DNA of 38,803 bases from an uncultured Paracoccaceae bacterium (lineage in GTDB: Bacteria > Pseudomonadota > Alphaproteobacteria > Rhodobacterales > Rhodobacteraceae), in the NCBI GenBank assembly GCA_938005545.1, contig CALKXV010000066.1, forward strand, positions 1 to 38,803, given 5' to 3'. The notes beneath the pieces are model-generated. The model did not search any database, had not been told where the DNA came from, and saw only the letters and a program-made list of their open reading frames with translations. The first letter of the stretch is position 1, and each line of letters begins with the position of its first letter. Positions 34,721 to 38,803 of the stretch are shown here, one piece after another. Made by a program: the position numbers and the translations under genes.

Positions 34721-36195
34721 GCGGTTCTGGCTTTCTTAATTAGGCTGAAAAAGTCGATCAATTGTGGCCAACACAAAAGTGAAAGCAGTGCGGTATAACT
34801 GGCGGCGCCTACCAAAATCTGGGTTCCGATCAAATTCCAGCCCGCGCCAAGAGGCAGCAGCAAAAGAACCGTTGTCATGCCAAGTGTTGCAAACGCAGGT
34901 CCGCGCATTTGGCGCAAGTAAGTCCAAAGGCTACAGTCCAAAATGCGCGCGGTCATCAGGGCTGAGACCGGCCAGATCAGAAAGGTTTTGACTACGATCG
35001 CTGAGACGACAAAAGTGACGCCTTGCGCGTAGGTCAGCGCGATCACTGCAACCGTTCCCCCTTGTTGCAAAAACTGATAGTAGAACCACCTGTTCGGATA
35101 TCCCTGCGACCGTATCAGAGCGCCTTGTACGATTCCTGGCGTAGCGATCAGGCCGGCAAGACAGAAGATCTGCGTGGCGGCCACGGCCCCTGCCCATTTG
35201 TCGGCGAATAACATTCCAATTACATCGTCGATGATCAAAGCCGCCCCAGCAAACGCGGGAAATCCGACACAGGCCGCAGCGAAACTGGCCTGTTGAAAAG
35301 CTCTTCCGGCCTTCTCAGGTTCTTCCTGCATTGAAGACAAGACGACATGTGTAACACTACCCAATGCGCCGGTCGCAAGCCCGGACAGCATTTGCAAAAA
35401 CCGCTGTGAGAATGTCAAAAGGCCCAGAAACATCGTACCGCCCAAAGCGCCAGCTATCAGATGATCCAGCCGCAACATACCGAGCATTCGTTCGCCGGAG
35501 GCAAATATGGTGTAGCGCCAAAGTTCGCACAAATGATGCAAGCGTCCTGCGAAACCCAGACGCCATCCCGCGACCCAAAAGGCCACAAGGCAGTTGGTCA
35601 TACTGACGGCCACCTGACTGATCGCAAGCGCAAACAGGCCATACCCCACCAAAAGGAGGCCAATGCCAACCACTGCGCCAACAGCAGAGGCAATTGCCGT
35701 TCGAACGGCAATTGAGCGAAACCGCATGGATCGGACGATCATGGCTCCCGGAACAGCAGCGGCAAGATCAAAGGGAACCTTGATTGCCAAAAGCGGCACC
35801 AGCCAAGTCAGTTGCGGCTCATCGAACCATGTTGCACCGAAGCCCGCACAGGCTGTCAAAGTCAGGAAGTAAACGGCGCCTACAAGGATATTCAACCAGC
35901 ACACTGCATCGGCGTGGCCGGGCGAAATCTTGGTACGCTGAATCAACGCTTCGGCAAAAGCAGCGGGGGAAAAGGCTAGTGCAATCGAAATCAACCCCCC
36001 TGCAATGGCCAATCGGCCAAAATCTTCTGGTCCAAGATAGGCGGCGCTCAAGAAGAAAATAGAAGCCGCACTGAAGCTGGGAAATGCCGTATGCAACACT
36101 GACCATCCCACACCAAGAATGGTGCGGCGCGCCCGTCCATCCTTGGGGTGTGGTGCGAACTCGATCAGAGGCAAAGTGACGGCGGCGGTGCTCAT
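34717..36195 (-). CDS. exoT: ExoT-like oligosaccharide flippase (Wzx/MOP superfamily)
   Basis: The 492-residue integral membrane protein is of the polysaccharide transporter (PST) type, with about twelve hydrophobic helices. Examples are FFLSAAYLGPEDFGRLAIAG near the N-terminus, the FDLAAAVPGAMIVRSMRFRS block, and FSQRFLQMLSGLATGALGSV. It should flip the undecaprenyl-linked repeat unit across the inner membrane. The ATG lies directly after the exoY-like stop (TGAATG), and the stop overlaps the exoV-like start, giving an exoY-exoT-exoV operon on the minus strand. Confidence 0.85.
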   Translation of the reverse strand: MSTAAVTLPLIEFAPHPKDGRARRTILGVGWSVLHTAFPSFSAASIFFLSAAYLGPEDFGRLAIAGGLISIALAFSPAAFAEALIQRTKISPGHADAVCWLNILVGAVYFLTLTACAGFGATWFDEPQLTWLVPLLAIKVPFDLAAAVPGAMIVRSMRFRSIAVRTAIASAVGAVVGIGLLLVGYGLFALAISQVAVSMTNCLVAFWVAGWRLGFAGRLHHLCELWRYTIFASGERMLGMLRLDHLIAGALGGTMFLGLLTFSQRFLQMLSGLATGALGSVTHVVLSSMQEEPEKAGRAFQQASFAAACVGFPAFAGAALIIDDVIGMLFADKWAGAVAATQIFCLAGLIATPGIVQGALIRSQGYPNRWFYYQFLQQGGTVAVIALTYAQGVTFVVSAIVVKTFLIWPVSALMTARILDCSLWTYLRQMRGPAFATLGMTTVLLLLPLGAGWNLIGTQILVGAASYTALLSLLCWPQLIDFFSLIKKARTA

Positions 36196-36894
36196 TCAGT
36201 AAGAGCCACGTGCGCTGAGAACCACAGGAATTGTGCGAAACAGAATGCGAATATCTTCGGCAAAGCTCCAGTCGCGAACATAGCGATCGTCCATTGCGAC
36301 CCGGTATTCATAACTTGTGTCGCTGCGACCACTGGTTTGCCACAGTCCGGTGATGCCAGGCCGTGCAGAAAGATAGGCCTGCGCATAAGAGCCATAGCGT
36401 TCCAATTCGTCATCAACGACAGGACGTGGTCCAACAAAGCTCATGTCCCCGAACAGGACATTGATCAACTGCGGCAATTCATCGACGCTATATTTTCGCA
36501 ATACGCGGCCCAAGGGTGTGACGCGTGGATCATCAGCCAGTTTGCGCGATTCCGCCCACTCTTTTTCTGCCAGAGGGTGGCTTGCAAAATGAGCGCGTAG
36601 CAGGGTGTTTCCGTCGGACACCATTGTGCGAAATTTCCAGCAGCGGAATTTTTGTCCACGCAACCCAATCCGCTCGTGCCCATAAAAGACAGGACCGGCA
36701 GAACTGAGTTTGATGGCAAAACACAAAAGCATAAAAAGTGGAAAGAAGGCAATCAAAGCTGCGCAAGCCAGAAAACCATCGGTCAGTCGTTTCGACCATC
36801 CGCCAAGAGCGCTCTGCGCCGTTACTTCGTCATATTTGAGCCCTTTTGAGAGGGCCTTTGTAGAATTTGAAGAGTCTGTCTCTAGACTTCTCAT
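36196..36894 (-). CDS. exoY: ExoY-like undecaprenyl-phosphate sugar-1-phosphate transferase
   Basis: The 232-residue protein is the initiating transferase that loads the first sugar-1-phosphate (galactose in succinoglycan) onto undecaprenyl phosphate at the inner membrane. It has one N-terminal membrane helix (LTDGFLACAALIAFFPLFML), then KFRCWKFRTMV, SVDELPQLINVLFGDMSFVG, PRPVVDDEL and RPGITGLWQTSGRSD, the usual bacterial sugar transferase order. GGGAG is nine bases upstream of ATG 36894. It starts the exoYTV operon. It is shorter than PglC/WbaP-like enzymes with five N-terminal helices, as expected of ExoY. Confidence 0.9.
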   Translation of the reverse strand: MRSLETDSSNSTKALSKGLKYDEVTAQSALGGWSKRLTDGFLACAALIAFFPLFMLLCFAIKLSSAGPVFYGHERIGLRGQKFRCWKFRTMVSDGNTLLRAHFASHPLAEKEWAESRKLADDPRVTPLGRVLRKYSVDELPQLINVLFGDMSFVGPRPVVDDELERYGSYAQAYLSARPGITGLWQTSGRSDTSYEYRVAMDDRYVRDWSFAEDIRILFRTIPVVLSARGSY

Positions 36895-37241
36895 CGATGA
36901 GCTCCCTGCCTAAGGAGCCCCTACCCATGGACATAGAAACTCAGATGCGTGAAGTGAGCGCCACCTCTAATATGGTGGGTGCCACAATCTTGGCGAAAAA
37001 TTGCCCAAATCAAATCGGCGATGGTCTATCGTGCACGCCAGAGCACTACATATTGACATAAACTTCGTGACCAAGGCATCATCGTGTGTCGTGAATTGAG
37101 AAATAAAAGTTGAGTGATAATTGTGCGCTTTGACAACCTGTCCGAGTAACAGCTACACAAGTTACTAAAATTGGCGATCAGACCGCCGACACGATTGAAT
37201 TTGGGTATATCGCAAAGAATCGATAGGTGATTGAACCGGAC
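36895..37241. promoter_or_regulatory. Upstream region of the exoYTV operon (347 bp)
   Basis: This gap between exoY and the upstream GT4 gene must carry the exoYTV promoter. It holds a CCACC-N8-GGTGG inverted repeat at 36961-36978, about 67 bp from the exoY start, which could be an operator or part of a leader hairpin. A TTGTCAAAG-like stretch on the minus strand near 37130 is a possible -35 but I cannot assign a convincing -10. I see no clear terminator after the GT4 gene and no RNA gene. Confidence 0.35.
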
Positions 37242-38297
37242 TTAGCGTTCCAAAACCGGTGCCAGCGCGTCCCGGATATCTGAATTGGTCAAACGAAAAT
37301 TGTCGTCTTCCATTTGCAGAATGTGTTCTGACATTGCACGCACTTTGGATTGATCCAAGCGACGTAGACACTTAAGCAGCTCGTTCTCATTCGCTACCGG
37401 GATTACAGGGCCAAGTCCCAGCGTTTGCACCCTCTGACCCGTTTGGGTGTCAGCGACAGCTATGCTAGGGCAACCGTACCAGCTTGCTTCGTAAATGCGG
37501 TTTGGTAGAAGCCAGTCAGAATTGGCACCGCGTTGCCAAAGATCCTGTGCCCAAACCAGATCGCAACGGCCGTAGACCTCGGCTAAGCCATCCGGATAGG
37601 TGTAGGGCCCATGATAGGTGACGTTGTCCAAAGCCTTGAGGCGAACTTCGAAGTCTGCGACAGCATGATGATGGATGTTACCATGGATTTCGACACGCAG
37701 ATTGTCCGGCATTGCCTGTGCGGCCGCGCAAAGAATGTCGAAACTATTCTGACATCGGATTGACCCAACCCATCCAACAACCAGCGCGCCGTCGCCCGCT
37801 GGACGTTCGGTGATCAAGGGCCGATCTGGTTCATTGGTGCCGAACCAAAGCTTGTTTTCGATCACCACACTTGGTCCGCCGTAGTGCTGTATGCCTTCAA
37901 AATAGTGTTTTAAAAATCCCGGTGATGATGTCCAAACAAGCTGTGCCCGACGCATCAAAAAACGTTCGAAGCTGCGCATGATACGATTGATCAGCTGGTC
38001 GCCGGTCATTAGAGAATGGATATCAAGGCATTCATAAATCAGCGGTGTCTGGCGACGCCGCGCGATCCAAGCCAAAGCCAGAAGATCAAAGTTCCGCGCA
38101 ATGATGACGTCAGCTTCCGCCAGAAAGCGTCGTGCTAAGAACAATCGCGGCACTGACCGCAACAACAGCCAGATCCGAAGCAAGAAACGCTCGTTCGGCA
38201 TCTCACCTAAATCAAGGTTCGGTAAGTCCAATGAATGGCTCTGCATGTTCTGTCGTTGGAAAGAAACGGTGCGGATATTATGGCCTTCAGCATGCAA
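37242..38297 (-). CDS. Family 4 glycosyltransferase with uncertain start
   Basis: This cytoplasmic GT-B transferase reads LRIWLLLRSVPRLFLARRFL, ADVIIARNFDLLALAWIARR, LIYECLDIHSLM, RRAQLVWTSSPGFLKHYFEG, VVGWVGSIRCQNSFDILCAA and LLPNRIYEASWYGCPSIAVA, a typical GT4 domain. The first canonical start is TTG 38297, giving 351 residues. Similarity clearly continues upstream: IIVFAFDLAEAAQRKRINSL reads in frame from 38354, after TAA 38367-38369. A good GGGAGA (38370-38375) stands six bases before an ATC codon at 38361-38363. So either ATC is used as start or the ATG has mutated. It is a probable sugar transferase of the exo locus, on the same strand as exoYTV. Confidence 0.75.
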   Translation of the reverse strand: MHAEGHNIRTVSFQRQNMQSHSLDLPNLDLGEMPNERFLLRIWLLLRSVPRLFLARRFLAEADVIIARNFDLLALAWIARRRQTPLIYECLDIHSLMTGDQLINRIMRSFERFLMRRAQLVWTSSPGFLKHYFEGIQHYGGPSVVIENKLWFGTNEPDRPLITERPAGDGALVVGWVGSIRCQNSFDILCAAAQAMPDNLRVEIHGNIHHHAVADFEVRLKALDNVTYHGPYTYPDGLAEVYGRCDLVWAQDLWQRGANSDWLLPNRIYEASWYGCPSIAVADTQTGQRVQTLGLGPVIPVANENELLKCLRRLDQSKVRAMSEHILQMEDDNFRLTNSDIRDALAPVLER

Positions 38298-38363
38298 GGA
38301 ATTGATACGCTTGCGCTGCGCTGCCTCGGCAAGATCAAATGCAAATACGATTATGCTGGCGAT

Positions 38364-38665
38364 GGATTATCTCCCAAGCCCCGAACATCGCAATATCAAG
38401 ATCTTCGGAAACCGTCGATAGTTAAAGGCTTGAAAGACCTGCTGAGCAGCCCTACTTGAGTAGCCTTTACTAAAAGTTAGTGTATGATTGTCTTCGCTGG
38501 CGACAATCTCCTCGCTCTTGTAATAGCCTTTGTCCACTGCCCGGCAGTGCATGTTTACATGCATGAGAGGGGGCGATCGCTGTGAGCTGATCTGTCGTCA
38601 TGACATCGTTCGCGGCCTCAGTCATCATCACCTCTCGGGATCATGCGCTGCATGACCCTGCCGGT
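38364..38665. other. Intergenic, IS-derived stretch (about 300 bp)
   Basis: It contains short palindromes GCTGAGCAGC (38441-38450) and CTACTTGAGTAG (38452-38463), the IS1182-like remnant, and then sequence without a gene I recognise. A frame opening with ATGATG at about 38630, behind GAGAGG, on the minus strand runs only about 50 codons and probably belongs to the same decayed element. Confidence 0.35.
38480..38564 (-). pseudogene. IS1182-like transposase remnant
   Basis: In one frame of the minus strand the sequence reads AVDKGYYKSEEIVASED, very close to the ADRGYY-SEEI-A-E block of IS1182-family transposases. Similarity is lost on both sides within about 30 residues. It is a small decayed relic; the assignment depends on one short motif. 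Confidence 0.4.
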
Positions 38666-38803
38666 TGAACCGCCCCGTGTTTGCCGGAGGCTGATTGATC
38701 TTAGTTATGCGGCCATGTCTGATCTTTCCAGAGCCGCATAGAAGTTTGTCTCGGCTTCTGCTGGCGGGATGTTCCCGATGGGTCCCAGCAGGCGGCGGTT
38801 GTT
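38666..38803 (-). mobile_element. 3' end of an IS3-family element (continues beyond the window)
   Basis: TGAACCGCCCCGTGTTTGCC at 38666-38685 looks like the terminal inverted repeat of IS407-group IS3 elements. It is followed, reading inwards, by the transposase C-terminus. The other end is outside the window, so completeness cannot be judged. Confidence 0.7.
38705..38803 (-). CDS. IS3-family transposase OrfB, C-terminal part
   Basis: The last 32 residues read NNRRLLGPIGNIPPAEAE, then TNFYAALERSDMAA and TAA at 38705-38707. This is the standard C-terminal end of the DDE integrase-type OrfB of IS407/IS3-group elements. The gene runs off the right edge of the window. The intact ending next to a clear inverted repeat suggests a recent copy, unlike the decayed remnants elsewhere. 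Confidence 0.85.
   Translation of the reverse strand, partial: NNRRLLGPIGNIPPAEAETNFYAALERSDMAA

Noticed and set aside
1-38803. tRNA, rRNA or riboswitch genes
   Set aside because: I looked through the main intergenic gaps and saw no cloverleaf with conserved T-loop or known riboswitch core; a covariance-model search would be needed to exclude small RNAs.

Overview
The window looks like chromosomal DNA of a marine Roseobacter-group alphaproteobacterium (Rhodobacterales). This rests on the predicted proteins (RbfA, TruB, DapB, RpsO, ScoA/ScoB), the characteristic neighbourhood rbfA / phosphodiester glycosidase / truB / DUF1643 / rpsO, and a succinoglycan-like exo locus. All identifications come from reading translations; no search was run.

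Layout. (1) Positions 1-135 carry the end of an IS21-like element. (2) 197-4369 (minus) is a complete ugpBAEC importer for sn-glycerol-3-phosphate or a related substrate. (3) 4901-6228 (minus) is scoAB, a 3-oxoacid CoA-transferase. (4) 6311-12068 is the housekeeping block: dapB with a secreted neighbour on the minus strand, and rbfA, a phosphodiester glycosidase, truB and a DUF1643 gene on the plus strand. An RTX calcium-binding gene is inserted in opposite orientation before rpsO, which ends in a clean terminator. (5) 12137-17371 is an accessory redox cluster: a broken fumarylacetoacetate-hydrolase gene, a VOC protein, an intact and a broken flavin-type PNPOx gene, a double cupin, an SDR, an FAD amine-oxidase-like protein and a TetR regulator. 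Three copies of one palindrome (ACCTASTRRWAGGY) sit in its intergenic regions and probably define the TetR regulon. (6) 17372-26068 is a patchwork: IS3 and IS110 remnants, a large RTX protein built of four long repeats, two secreted proteins of unknown function, a truncated periplasmic binding protein, and two sugar-transfer genes, one of which fuses PRTase, HAD and GT4 domains. (7) 26304-38363 is an exopolysaccharide locus resembling succinoglycan genes: exoA-, exoM- and exoP-like genes, an exoX-like gene, a double GT2 (exoO-like), exoQ-, exoV-, exoT- and exoY-like genes, and a GT4. (8) 38480-38803 holds an IS1182-like remnant and the 3' end of an IS3-family element.

How the genes would work together. 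ExoY would load the first sugar on undecaprenyl phosphate. The ExoA, ExoM, double-GT2, GT4 and CgeB-like transferases would extend the unit, and ExoV would add pyruvate. ExoT would flip the unit, and ExoQ with ExoP would polymerise and export it. The PRTase-HAD-GT4 protein could add ribofuranose from PRPP. This is the most novel-looking element and is an inference from domains. The TetR-associated cluster, with its shared operator, is the second most interesting signal.
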